A stretch of 64,000 nucleotides of DNA, taken from assembly GCA_035771175.1 (NCBI GenBank), contig CM069607.1, positions 4,199,501 through 4,263,500 of the forward strand. The letters run 5' to 3'. The notes beneath the pieces are model-generated. The model was not told where the DNA came from, ran no database searches, and worked only from the letters and a program-made list of their open reading frames with translations. Each line of letters opens with the position of its first letter. Within the stretch, counting starts at the first letter, position 1. The translations under genes were made by a program, and so were the position numbers. This stretch comes from Paratinospora sagittata. Lineage: Eukaryota > Streptophyta > Magnoliopsida > Ranunculales > Menispermaceae. Shown piece by piece: positions 33,605 to 45,086 of the stretch.

Positions 33605-36600
33605 TATTTTGGTTTGTTTTAGCATTTTTTACTAAGAATGGGGATTTACATGTCTTGCAAGTTTTGGAGTGTTTTTTTTTTCTTTTATTTAGTTCAAGGC
33701 TATATATACTTGAATTGACAAAGACATGGTTCTGCTTTTAATCATCTTTTTGAAATTTTGAATCCATTTCTTGATATATTTTCATCTTTCTTCCCATTTT
33801 GCTATCATGCATGCATGATTGAGATATATTTATAAGGGTGCTGCAAGCATTTTTCTATTTTTATTCTAATAGCCATTTTTTCAGCTAGCTTATGATAAAT
33901 CGTTCTCTCTCATTTATTTGTTGTTTGAGTAAGAACTTTGTTAAGTGTCTGAGCTAAGAAAAGTCTCTAACTTTTGTATATATCTTCAGACCAAAATGGG
34001 AAAGAGGTCATTATGAAGGTGATGAGAGAACGCGATTGGATGCACTTCGACTGGCTATGGAATTAGGAGCTGATTATGTCGATATTGAGCTTAAGGTTAC
34101 TTTCTATTTCTCATAACAGCAGTCGGCTTTGTTTCCTGTTGAATAGTTATCTAAGTGTCAATTAGCAATGTAAGTATCTGCACAAGATCAGTGAAAACCA
34201 TATGCCAAAATATATCATTCATAGTTTCATTATTTACTCTTGTATTTGAAGGTTGCTCACGAATTTCTTAACTCCATACGTGAAAAGAAACCTGATCAGA
34301 AGTTCAAAGTCATTGTTTCTTCCTACAATTATCAAAATACTCCATCCTTAGAAGACATTACCAATCTTGTAAGAAGAATGCAAGATCTTGGAGCTGACAT
34401 TGTGAAGATTGTTACCACAGCCTTGGATGTCACAGATGTGGCGCGCATATTTCAAGTAACTGCAACTTCCCAAGTAAGTAAAGATGTAGGTTTGCTTCAA
34501 AAATTCTCCCTTTATGATAATTTGTCATTATGTTTAGAGAGATGAACAATTTATTTATTTAGTTTGAGCAATTTGTTGTATTATTATGACATGCATTTCA
34601 ATTGTATAGAGCTGTTCTTGGGTTGGATTACACTGTAACCTATCCAATCTAATAGTTTTATTTAGTTAGTCAGATTTTTAACCTAATCCAATATCAATTG
34701 GATTTAATTGGACACAGTTAATTGTCTTGCATTTCAGTTATATTCATTGTATGTTCTAGTCAATTTGATTTAATCCAATCCATTTATGTTTTATTCTCAA
34801 ATATGTTTTAACGTAATTTACAAACTGTGTATCATATTTCCCCTAAATCTAACAATACGAGTAACATTTTTGTAATGTCAAATATTCGGATTGGATTTGC
34901 TTAATTATGTCTATTTTTATCTTAAAATCTGTATATAGTTCATCCAATTTAATCAAGTTATAATTCTATAAATCAATTAAATCCAACATATTGTGAAAAT
35001 AGTTCAGTTGAAATTGATTTGATTGAATTGGATTTGGTTAGTTGGTTTTGTTGATTTATATGAGAATTTCATTCCCCAGAAATTTTGTTTTTGTGCCTTA
35101 ACACTTCCAAGATGGTGGACTTTTTTTTTTCTTCTTCTGATTATTTTAAGATGGTGAACTTTGTTATACTTTTTAAGCATTCAAATCTTTTCAGAACTAG
35201 TCATTTGCTACATATTTTCAGAACATAAGCTCAGCGTGTTGCATATAATTCTTCAGTTTGCAGGTCTAAAATAACACACTGTTTGATATTTCAGGTGCCA
35301 GTAATTGGAGTAGTTATGGGTGAGAGGGGTTTATCCTCGCAGATACTTTGCCCAAAGTTCGGTGGATATCTCACATATAGTGCACTTGAAGCTGAGCACT
35401 CAACAGATAAAGGGCAACGCCAGATTGATGATTTGCTAAATACATTCAACTACAGACAAATAAAACCTAATACAAAAGTATCTGGACTCATGGGAAATCC
35501 TGTGAGTCACAGCAAATCATCTGTTTTTTTCAACAAAGTATATAAAGAGGTTAGTTTCAATGGTGTTTATCTGCCATATTTGGTCGATGACGTGCCCAAG
35601 TTCCTGGAGGCCTACAATTCCCCTGAATTTGTTGGATTCAGGTTTGCTATCATTCTCCTCCCAACAATACCTAATGCATTGTACTAATTCATCTTCATTC
35701 TACCATCTTGTACTAATGTGGTTTTACCATTTTAGTTTGAGTTACACTTAATGGTTTCTTGAACTTTGTTAATAAGAACATGTTAAACTGACCAGAGAAC
35801 AAGATAAATATTATTTTGTTGCTGCTAGTGACTGGGACTTATGTGTTTCTTGATGAATGCAATAACATGTCAACCTTGTATACGTGTAGTTGTACACTTC
35901 CTCACAAGGAGAAACTATTTAGACGTTGTGATGAGGTTGATCCCGTTGCCAAGGTAAATGATAAGTGATTCTTCTCCATGTCCCGTAATTGAGTGTTTGT
36001 CATATTTTATTACGGATCTTATTTTGATGCTGCTTAATCTATATTCATTATGAAATCTTTAACAGGCAATAGGAGCTGTTAATACTGTTGTAAGGAGACC
36101 CAGTGATGGGAAGTTCATTGGTTACAATACTGACTATTTTGGTGCTATATCTGCTATTGAGATAGGACTACGAGGTATAATTTTCACATGTTGTGTCACC
36201 AATGTGTGACGTTTTTTAGATATTTCTTGAATGATGTTTTGAACTTTGCTCTTTCTTTTGCAGATTTGCTTAACGTACACAGTGAAACTGGTTCACCCTT
36301 AGCTGGTAAACTGGTTGTAGTCATTGGAGCAGGTGGTGCAGGTAAGGCAATTGCTTTTGGTGCAAAAGCAAAGGGTGCAAGAGTTGTAATTGCGAATCGC
36401 ACTTATGGTATGATACTACTACACTAAATACATGTTTTTAATACACTTGTATGTATGGTTGACATTTTTAATTTTTTTTTCTTTTTTTCCCCTTAATTTA
36501 ACAATCTTATATTGCAAATCATCTTATGTTCTGAGTTCAGTATCACTTATTATCCTTTTAGCTACTTTTTCTGCATTATTGCAGTACTGATATCTTTCTT

Positions 36601-36789
36601 TGACCCCAATAATGTTTCGTCAAAAGTATCTTTTTTATACCATTTTGAATTTTCTCATTTCACCACAAAGTTTCATAATTTATAATTTTGTCTTCTTTAA
36701 TGATCCAGTAACCTCTTGTTTTGTTTTTTTTTTTTATGCTTAGTTGTCTTATTCCACATGATGTTAGGTTTATCTTCAACATAATTTTT

Positions 36790-37260
36790 CACAGGTTGGA
36801 TACTGTAAGGACAAAAAAATGAAAGAAAAAACGGAGATCTCTTGTCCTTTTGAGATACTAATCAAAGATTGATTAAAGAACCATTACAAAATTTAAAATT
36901 TCCCTCAATCCTGATTTCAGCTAAACCTTGTGGCAATGGTGATGATGCTATTATTTATTTTTTAGAAGAAAAAAAGTATGTGTACGAATATAATAAACAG
37001 TACAGCTTAAAGCAAGGAGTACCAGCAGTACTCAAAACTACAAAACCCCAAAAACCAATCAGACATGTCCCTAATACAAACAATCACTCCAGTTCAACAT
37101 CCAATCTGAAATGCTAAAGTTTCCAACGAGTTGAAAGGAAGCAACTTAATTTGATGACTCACCCCAAACAACATCAAAGCCATTGGAAATATTTTCAAAA
37201 ACACTCCTATTCCGCTCCAGCCAGATACACCACATGGTAGTGATGCTATGTGTTAAATGC
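36790..37260 (-). mobile_element. LINE (L1-type) 3' fragment in DQD/SDH intron 8
   Basis: On the minus strand 37230-37130 translates to CIWLERNRSVFENISNGF, the tail motif of plant L1 reverse-transcriptase proteins, followed by a non-coding 3' end. The fragment is 5'-truncated and lies inside the intron between exons 8 and 9. Confidence 0.65.
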
Positions 37261-38413
37261 TTTGATATATAACACTCAGAAGCCAAAATAGATTCTTGAA
37301 ATTCGTCTCAAATAGTGCATATAAGGCTTTACATTGATATTGATGATCATAAACTCTATGTCAAAACTTTCTATCGATGCAAAGTTACTGTAAGATGTGT
37401 AGTCTGTTATAGTCGTATGTTTGGGCTCTGATTGGCATATTCTATGTGTCAAGCATCAGTTTAACATTAATCAGTCTTTCTTATAACGTTTATTTCAATT
37501 ATGATGTCTCTCCTTCTGTCTACAAGAGCGAGCTAGAGTACTTGCTGAGTCTATTGGAGGAAAAGCCATACTTCTAGCTGAATTGGAAAATTACCAACCA
37601 GAGGAAGGGACGGTCCTTGCAAATTGTACATCTGTAGGAATGCTACCAAAAGTTGATGAGTCACCCATACCTAAGGTTTGATTTCATTACTAGTGTGTTT
37701 ATATTCTCATGCTTTTCTCCTCTTCGGTATCAGCACCTGGCGAGCTAAAATTCAGCTTCTTGGTTGGCCCATGTTGCAATTTTATCAGTTAGTGCTAGCA
37801 GAAAATTCAGCAGTATGGATATTTGTATTAATTTTGGAGAACTTCATCTCTGATGATTCTGATCAGTATTGAATTCTTAGAATTCAGATTCAATCCCTTA
37901 CTGTGTTCAGTTTCCCTTTATTCAGGAATATTAGCCATTATTGACCTACAAAAAAAAACTAGCTTGAACAACATTTTAGAATCCCATCCCAGCATAAAGA
38001 GTGAAGTAACATGTCATAATAGGCTAAATTTTACTTTTGCAAATTTAGTATTGAACAAGTGCAAAGTTTTTACCAGAGAAGTTAAGTTAATGTGCATCTT
38101 TTCTGCAGCATGCGTTAAAGCGTTATGCCCTGGTATTTGATGCTGTTTACACACCAAAAATGACCAAAATCTTGCAAGATGCCCAAGAGTCTTGCATTCC
38201 CCATTGTCACGGGAGTGGACATGTTCATTATTCAGGCCTATGAACAGTTTGAAAGATACACAAATTTACCAGGTATGATGAGCACTACATTTGTATTTAA
38301 GTCTGTTAATTAATATCTTTGGCTGTTCATTATGAGGCCTTAACTTGAATGGCTATGTGTTGTTATATCCAGCGCCAAAGGAACTGTTCTGGGAAATCAT
38401 GTCAGGATATTGA

Positions 38414-39581
38414 GGAGTTGGCGATGCTTGATTGTACAATTCATGAACCTGAGAGTTTAGTTTTGGGCAATCTCTTATAGATTGTATTTGTTTTTGCTTC
38501 TTGTTTGAATTGATTTGGATTCTTTAAGAATTACCTTTGTATTTTTAGAAAGACAAATTTGTAAGAGGCTTTAGATTTAATTCTCTATGTTAGAATTTAC
38601 ATGTGCTCTATTTATATGTCTAGTATTTATTTGTTTTTCTTTCTTCTCTGCCCTCCTATATTAAGAAGAGTGTTGATGTTAGCTTAATATATATATATAT
38701 ATATCGATAAATCTCTACTTGACAGCTAGCTATGACTTTTCAACTAAGTTTATTATGTAACGATAGCTTAACAGGTCTTTTCCACTTGGTTGTTGCTCCC
38801 CATTACAAACTATAAAATCTGTACTACCTCCATCAAGGACGCAATCGGCTGGTTTATTTGACAAGTGATTCATGCTAATGTGGTAGGTTGACTGAGCATT
38901 CTTTTGAACTTGGTTTCTCCCATTTGAAGACCCTCATATGAGCTAGATGTAAACTTAAAAGGGAGACATGCATATTGGTTAAAAGTTTCATTAATTAGCT
39001 ATCTATCTATGCCACGTATTAACTAACAAGACAAAAAGTTTCATTAATTAACAAGACAAAAAGTGCTGTAGAGACGGGTCGAAGGGTGAGAACACGAGGG
39101 AAACTCAAACCCTATGTAAGGGGTTGAGTGTTCATAGCATTTCTACCCGTGCATTCCCTAGCATCACCCTTGAAAAACTAATGCAAATCTTACCATACCC
39201 ATCAACAATCCCAGAAATATTATCCTTTTCAAATATCTGAAAACAGCCACCTCCTTCTGCTTCGTATTCTCCATTCTCATCCCAATTTCTCTCTGTTGTT
39301 TTCTCTATAGATTTGATAATCCTTACACTTACTTTCTCAGATTCAATACTTGATTGCATCAAATTAGTAATCGATAAAGAGCAAAGAAAGCTCATTTGAG
39401 AGATAAAGGCAGTCCTCCTAAGGGTCAACTAACCTTGAGCTTAAGTCTGAGAAATCTCAAGGCTCCTGCCTATCGAGCTATAGCTTTCAAGTAACTTGAG
39501 TCATAGTAAACTAAAACAAAAATACGTGTAAGCGACTTCTTTTTCAAATTTTGAACTAGTTTCAAGCAGCTACATTTGAAG
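38414..39581. other. Intergenic region between DQD/SDH and SDR 3' ends
   Basis: 38414-38620 is the probable 3' UTR of the DQD/SDH copy. An (AT)n run lies at 38686-38704. The sequence AAGTTTCATTAATTA is repeated near 38985 and 39035. An open minus frame at 39428-39132 resembles nothing known to me and is not called. Confidence 0.5.
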
Positions 39582-41155
39582 TTAACCAACCACCTTATCA
39601 AGTGCAGGGAATTCAAGATTCTTGAAGGAGGTGAACCCTCCATCGACCACCAGATTGTGGCCACTCACATACTTGGCGTCGTCGGACGCAAGATACAGAG
39701 CCGCCTTTGCTACATCTTCAGTTCCACAGTTCACTCCCTCTAGCCTGCCAGTGCTTTGAACAATCTTCTCTAGAACACTAGCCTCAACTCCCGGAAATAT
39801 CATTTTCATCTCATCCATCACAAAAGATGTAGGAACAGCGAAAGGAGATATGCAATTCACCCTAATCCCATACTTACACAGCTCCATCACTACTGATTTC
39901 ACAATCCCCACAATAGCAAATTTCGAAACTGTATAGGTTGGTGGCGCCAGCCCGCCCATTACTCCTGTGATGCTTGCCGTGCAAAGAATGCACCCTTTCC
40001 GGCGAGGGACCATGACCCGCGATGCATGCTTCATACCCGCAATTACGCTTCGCACATTTATGTTCATTACCCGATCAAAGTCGTTTAGGTTTATATCGAG
40101 AATACTTGGAGGAGTGTGACCGGAGATGCCTACATTGTTGTACATGACATCAAGTTGCCCATGTTGAGATACAGCAAAATCAACTGCATCAGAGACATCG
40201 CATTCATCGGTAACATCACAAGAGATGAAGGTTGCATTTGGTCCGAGCTCTGCTGCAGTGTCTTGGCCGAATTGTTTTTGGATATCGGCTATCACCACCT
40301 TTGCACCATTCTTAATGAACTCAGTAGCTGTGGCCTTGCCTATCCCACTTGCTGCACCAGTGATCAATGCCACTTTTCCTTCTAATCTGCCATATATATA
40401 TATATATGTATACATACCATTGTCATTAGAATATGTGAATAATACAAGTGACAATAGAAGAATGCTAGTGTTTAATAACTCCATAAAAAAAGAAAAGATA
40501 CATAGCTTATATCATTCTATTCAGTAAACAAGATGCTTAAATAGAACAAATTCATCCCCATTTTATGCATGGCGCGCTTTGATTATATAGTAAATCATGC
40601 ATTCAATTAGACGGTTGCATCACTATATCCTCTTCTTAAAAATAAAAAATAAAAAATAAAAAACTACTAGCTAGTTCAATGAAATCATGTCTCACTTTGA
40701 TCCAAAGTATAAAACATAGCATCATGAATCTTTATTAAAAAAAAAGGCACTCGAGATAATGCTCTAATGTTTTGATTTATTTTCGTGTTGCAGCTTTCTT
40801 TGCCAAAGTCCATGCTGAAAACTAATCTTCAAATTCAGGGTATATGGACTACAAACAAAAGGATCGTTTCAGGTGCATTAAAAGTAGAGGACAGTGAGAC
40901 AGAAGGTGCATTAAAAGCAGAACATGGTGCTTGGGAAAAGTTACTTGCCTTCAAACTTAACATAAACAAAACCATTATTAAAAACAGTATAATAAAATAT
41001 AGTGCTAATGACGGGCAAAAGGGGTACATAAAAAACAAGTGGGTGGGTGTTACGAGAGAAAGAAGAAAAAGAGAAGGAGGCATAAAGCACACCTTCCTGG
41101 TTGAGTAGAGAAACGCCTGTCTAGATTCTTCACTACCAAATCTCTTAAAGCCCAT
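39582..41155 (-). CDS. Short-chain dehydrogenase/reductase (SDR110C-like)
   Basis: NAD(P)-dependent oxidoreductase of the classical SDR fold. The main exon (40386-39582, 267 residues plus stop) has the cofactor motif TGAASGIG, an acidic residue after strand 2 (VVIADIQ) favouring NAD(H), the NNVG variant of the NNAG motif, catalytic Ser in CTASITG, and the YTVSK catalytic pair, then the VDGGFT end. It resembles the SDR110C group (zerumbone synthase/ABA2-like); many of its members act on terpenoid or phenolic alcohols, but the substrate cannot be told. The main exon opens directly after an acceptor (CAG at 40389-40387) and lacks a start, so a first exon is needed. The best candidate is at about 41155-41091, coding MGFKRFGSEESRQAFLYSTR, but the donor there is weak. 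The open frame upstream of the acceptor (40484-40387) is probably intron. Confidence 0.82.
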
Positions 41156-44100
41156 AAGCTTCTGTTCCTCAAAGATCACAGCAAGAGATAATATAATCAG
41201 TTTCTATTCAATTAAAGATGGTGAGAGGAAAGAAATACAAAATAAAAAATAAAAAAAGAAAGTCTCTTTTTAATCCAATGCACCCATCTTGCATAATAGT
41301 TGTGTCTTTTCTCCTTGAGATTGATGTTACATTGTGACATTGTCATGTACCCTTAAAAACCACGAGTAGGAAGAACAAAAAAAGAGAGGTAATACAGAGA
41401 AACATGACTGCAATCTCAAGAAATATTATCAAAGGAGCTGAGCACTGTGCAGCTACTTCAGAGCTGGATATCTCAAATTAATGGATACCCAACTTAAAAA
41501 GGTAAGAGATAGACTAACTAATGACTAAATTTTAATTTCTTATCAAAAAAGAAAAAAAAATGAGACTACATTATTGGTTGGAGATACAATCAAAGATTAT
41601 AAAGAAAAGATTGATTTCAACACTGTTGAGTGCTTATTTCTGAGAAATCATTGGCAGAGTGAGGAAAACCTCAATCTTTCAAAATCAGGGTGCATTTGTA
41701 GTATGCTAAATAGATGACCCAAAAAACCAAAGGAAACTTAAATATATATGTACGTATATACAGAGATAACAAATTAACAAGTCATGAGTGATGAAAGAAG
41801 AAACAATGAACAGAAGAGCTGGATACTTTAAAAAAAAAAATAAAAAAAATTGATAAGAAACCCACCTAGCTCTGAACATACTTCTCTGCGGGGATTATAT
41901 GAGTTTCTTCAAACTTTCTTCTGCTTTAAAAGAAAACACAGAGAAAAGCAGAGAATAAAAGAGAAGAGAACTTAAAAGAGTAGCAGTAAGAGTGTTTTAC
42001 TGCTTTCTTCTTGTCTTCTTTCTCACGTACCTTTTTAACGGCTAAAAAATGAATGTCCCTTTTTCTGGTGGGGTATTGTAGTCATTTCATTCCCTCAAAA
42101 TCCAGGTCTTATGCTTACTGTATACACAGACTCGGATAGGCTACTGCAGTGCATACTGCGGTGTCTCTCGTACGTTGGATCAACCACCTTGCGTCTTGAT
42201 GCACTCCCGGATTCGCTGCTTTGAACGCTGAGCTGTTGAGCACTTCAAAATATGTATATTGGTGACACTGATACTTCAACTAATGGAGTAATCCAACGGG
42301 CAATTTACCTTAAAATCATTGTCATTAATGTGAGTAATGTCTAAGTAACGTATCTAAAAATTATATATTTTTTATATTATTTGTTAGGATCATTTTAAAT
42401 CATGTATTTGTATGATTCACGATAATGAATGCATGATTCAAGATGGTCCAACAACTTTTAATAATAACGTAAAAAAATATTAAATTATTTTTTAATGTTA
42501 TTTTCTCAAATAAAATTATTTATGGTTTTTTTTTCTTATTTTAAAATATTCAAAAAAAAATGTGTAAGGTATCAAAGAAGAGCTGAACGGATCACGTTTA
42601 AATTTATTATATACAACCTTACCTTATTTTGCAAGATGTATTTTTTACGATTCGAACTTGTGACCATATAGTCACACGGCAACAATTCTTATTATCATTA
42701 CGACCAAACTCTCCTGGTTATTGATTTTATAATTTGTGTTTGTTTGAGGAACATATGCTTACTATTTTTAACTGATCAATTCCACTAATGAATTTATAAA
42801 TCTTCTTTGTTTCTACCCAAGGCTAGTTATGTTGAGGTTAATAATTTAACAAATTTGTATACACTCATCATTAATTGTCAATTACCTATAACGTACGTTC
42901 AATAAGTTTTTATGTTGGCCATCAAAATCATACCTTAACACTTGTTTAAAAGTGTTTTACAGTAATTACTTTTATAAAATAATCATAACCTATATATATA
43001 ACTCAACTATGACAAAGTATTTATTATATCCGAATAGAAAATGAGCAAAAAGCACACTATGAGAATAAACTTCTAGTCAATAAATTATAAGATTCCTTCT
43101 CGTGCATAATGATGTTGATGCTAAAAAGCTTATACGTCAACTATCGAGTTTTGGTTGGAAAAAAAAAAAGAAAAAAAAAAAAACTATCGAGTATGAAAAT
43201 AATGGGTCTCTAAAGAGATATAAAAGTATGGAATTTAAGTATATGCCTTGAACTTTATTTTTTTATTATTTTTATTTTTTTAAAAGTGTTGAAATAAGGC
43301 TAGAAAATGCTGACACTGGGATCAGAGAAGCAGGAACCCCTCAATAGAGCCAAAAAGATGAATGTAACAGCGATGGACATAAAGGGCTCAGATGAAGACT
43401 ATGCGAACAAGCTACTATGGTCTCGCTCTCACTTTTACTAAAGGGAGAAAAACTTTTATTTATTTGTAAGTAGAGATAATCAAACTTTCAACTTCAAGTG
43501 AAGGATTCAGATGTATAACATTTATTTCTATATTAAATTTATAGTTAAACCTACTTTCACATTCTTTCAAAACTTTCCCTCAAGCCTTATTGTTGTTTTG
43601 ATTTTAAAATATCATTTTAATAATTCAAGAAAAATTATATATAGTAATTTATTTATACTGTTATAGGACCAAAAGTTGAGAAACTAATGGGGAGACCAGT
43701 TTTAATATTCTTTCTTTTTTTAATTTTAGTAACCTAAGCTATTCAGTTCATCAGCTTATGCACACCAATCAATTCTAATGACCAAATCATATTCAATGTG
43801 TACGTAGGTGCCTTATATATAGTTCAGGATATAGTTTTAATTTTTGATAAGAGATGTGTTGTGGGGGACGTTGGAGCCAATGTCAAAACTCGACGTTGGC
43901 ACACTTAACGTCTTTTGAATGTCGAAGATATTATGCGGTATACACGACTCCTCAAACATCTAAGAAGTGGTTTCAATATTGACCTTCTTAAACCTTACCA
44001 CTACTTTTACTATTTTAATAATTCCAGGGCTACCTAAAATAATTTAATCAAATAATTATTTTTTTTTTTCAATCTTTATCCTATTACTGTGGAATTAAAT

Positions 44101-44250
44101 TAATAAATTTTCTATTCTACACAATAGTTTTTTTATTTGAAGTTTTATAACCAGAGAAAAAAAAAAGCAGTATTACTCTTTAACTTATATAATATTTTAA
44201 AAAAATATATTAAAAATCTTATTAACCATTAATAGCGCAATCACGTGCCC
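41156..44250. other. Intergenic region, AT-rich
   Basis: Upstream of the SDR gene (41156-42000) lies GA-rich and A-rich DNA consistent with leader and promoter. About 42100-42260 is a GC-richer block without recognised identity. 42610-42725 is listed as a SINE candidate. 42730-44250 is AT-rich with no gene seen. Confidence 0.5.
42610..42725 (-). repeat. Candidate tRNA-derived SINE
   Basis: The minus strand reads GAGAGTTTGGTCGTAATGAT (A-box-like) and then TGGTCACAAGTTCGAATCG (B-box core GTTCGAATC) about 40 bases later, followed by an A-rich segment. This is the classic plant SINE head layout. Confidence 0.55.
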
Positions 44251-44365
44251 ATAAACTAATTTACATATATACAAATGAATAGTTAGTGGCATATAAAATA
44301 AATGGAAGCACTTGTTTATTTTGATTCCAACATAGAATCAAGTAACACACAGGAGAAAAAAAAAA

Positions 44366-44427
44366 GAGAGTGAGAGAGTGAGAGAGTGAGAGAGAGAGAG
44401 AAAAGAAGAAGAAGAAGAAGAAGAAGC
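44366..44427. repeat. (GA)n/(GAA)n microsatellite in lectin 3' region
   Basis: GAGAGAGTGAGAGAGTGAGAG-type repeats followed by (GAA)n. It lies about 150-210 bp downstream of the lectin stop, probably in the 3' UTR or just beyond. Confidence 0.85.
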
Positions 44428-44577
44428 TCTCCAAACCACAAATGAGCCTAGTCTCAAACACCACAAACACATACACACAACAAAAATAAAGAAAAACCAT
44501 ACACTTGAAGAGAAGCTGGAAATCAAATCAACACACACATGTATAACTACTTTGATCAAGTTTTCCATTCAGAGCAA

Positions 44578-45006
44578 TCATTTCTTTCGCTGATTTGTGT
44601 TGGTAGCCCAAAGAGCTGCACCATAGATCACAACATTCCCATCCCTTTGCATAACCAACCTATAAGTGTTGGGCCCTCTTACTGTGTTACTTGTCCACAC
44701 AACCCCATTCCCTGAGTAGATCACAAAATTTCCATTGTTCTGCAATGTTGCTCTGCATGAATTGCCTCTTCTATCAGTTTGTGAACTCCAGAGAGGCTTA
44801 TTTTGGTTCACATACAACACAAGATTGCAATCTCCCTGCATTATGAACTTGTATGGTCCGTTCTCGAGGTACTCGTTCGTGTTGAGGCTTTCGCCGCTGA
44901 AGAGCGTATCCTCTGCGACTGCACCATTGATGATGATGATGATGAAGAAAAAGAGAGAATATAGAAGGGAAAGAGCCAATGCGGGTTGAAATATTGCTGG
45001 AGCCAT
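44578..45006 (-). CDS. Mannose-binding (bulb-type/GNA-like) lectin, secreted
   Basis: Single-exon gene for 142 aa. Residues 1-31 form a signal peptide with a long hydrophobic core (LLYSLFFFIIIIING) ending at AVAED. The rest is one B-lectin (GNA) domain with the three-subdomain prism: QGDCNLVLY, QNNGNFVIY and QRDGNVVIY. The canonical mannose-binding motif is QxDxNxVxY; subdomains I and III keep it, while II has Asn for Asp. The Cys pair (GDC...NSC) fits the conserved disulfide. It would be secreted to the apoplast and bind mannose glycans in defence or storage. A TATA box lies about 65-80 bp upstream. The ending NTNQRKK is short, so the usual C-terminal propeptide is absent. Confidence 0.9.
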   Translation of the reverse strand: MAPAIFQPALALSLLYSLFFFIIIIINGAVAEDTLFSGESLNTNEYLENGPYKFIMQGDCNLVLYVNQNKPLWSSQTDRRGNSCRATLQNNGNFVIYSGNGVVWTSNTVRGPNTYRLVMQRDGNVVIYGAALWATNTNQRKK

Positions 45007-45069
45007 TAGCTTTGTTTGAGATGATAAGTAGATGCAGATCAGATGTGTGGTGGGTACAACGTTTCTTGG

Positions 45070-45086
45070 AGTGTATATATATATAG
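45070..45086 (-). promoter_or_regulatory. TATA box of the lectin gene
   Basis: On the minus strand this is CTATATATATATACAC, 64-80 bp upstream of the lectin ATG, a normal distance allowing a short leader. It is the only strong TATA run close to the gene. Confidence 0.6.

Larger units (their letters stand above)
31847..38413 (+). pseudogene. Dehydroquinate dehydratase/shikimate dehydrogenase (DQD/SDH) copy, broken
   Basis: Plant DQD/SDH is a plastid bifunctional enzyme converting 3-dehydroquinate to 3-dehydroshikimate and then shikimate. Exons: 31847-31867, 31972-32207, 33990-34095, 34252-34473, 35295-35641, 35890-35953, 36066-36174, 36264-36407, 37527-37675, 38109-38272, 38373-38413. Exons 1-5 encode the dehydratase barrel (ADLVEMRLDYL, the Schiff-base Lys in DIVKIVTTALD), and exons 5-11 the dehydrogenase (GNPVSHSKSS, TLPHKE, NTDYFGAISA, VIGAGGAGKAIAFGAKAKG). 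Two lesions: an in-frame TAA at 32008-32010 in exon 2, and an extra base in the C run at 38199-38202 in exon 10 that shifts the frame to an early stop. The dehydratase catalytic His of the VSSHNY-type motif is Tyr (34324-34326). All splice sites and most residues are preserved, so decay is recent or a shortened protein (ATG at 32056) is made. No transit peptide is seen. Confidence 0.85.

Noticed and set aside
39132..39428. 98-aa minus-strand ORF
   Set aside because: No recognisable family; lies in the intergenic region downstream of two genes.
40387..40484. In-frame 5' extension of the SDR ORF (hydrophobic N-terminus)
   Set aside because: It includes an AT repeat and lies upstream of a good splice acceptor where the conserved SDR domain begins; most likely intron.
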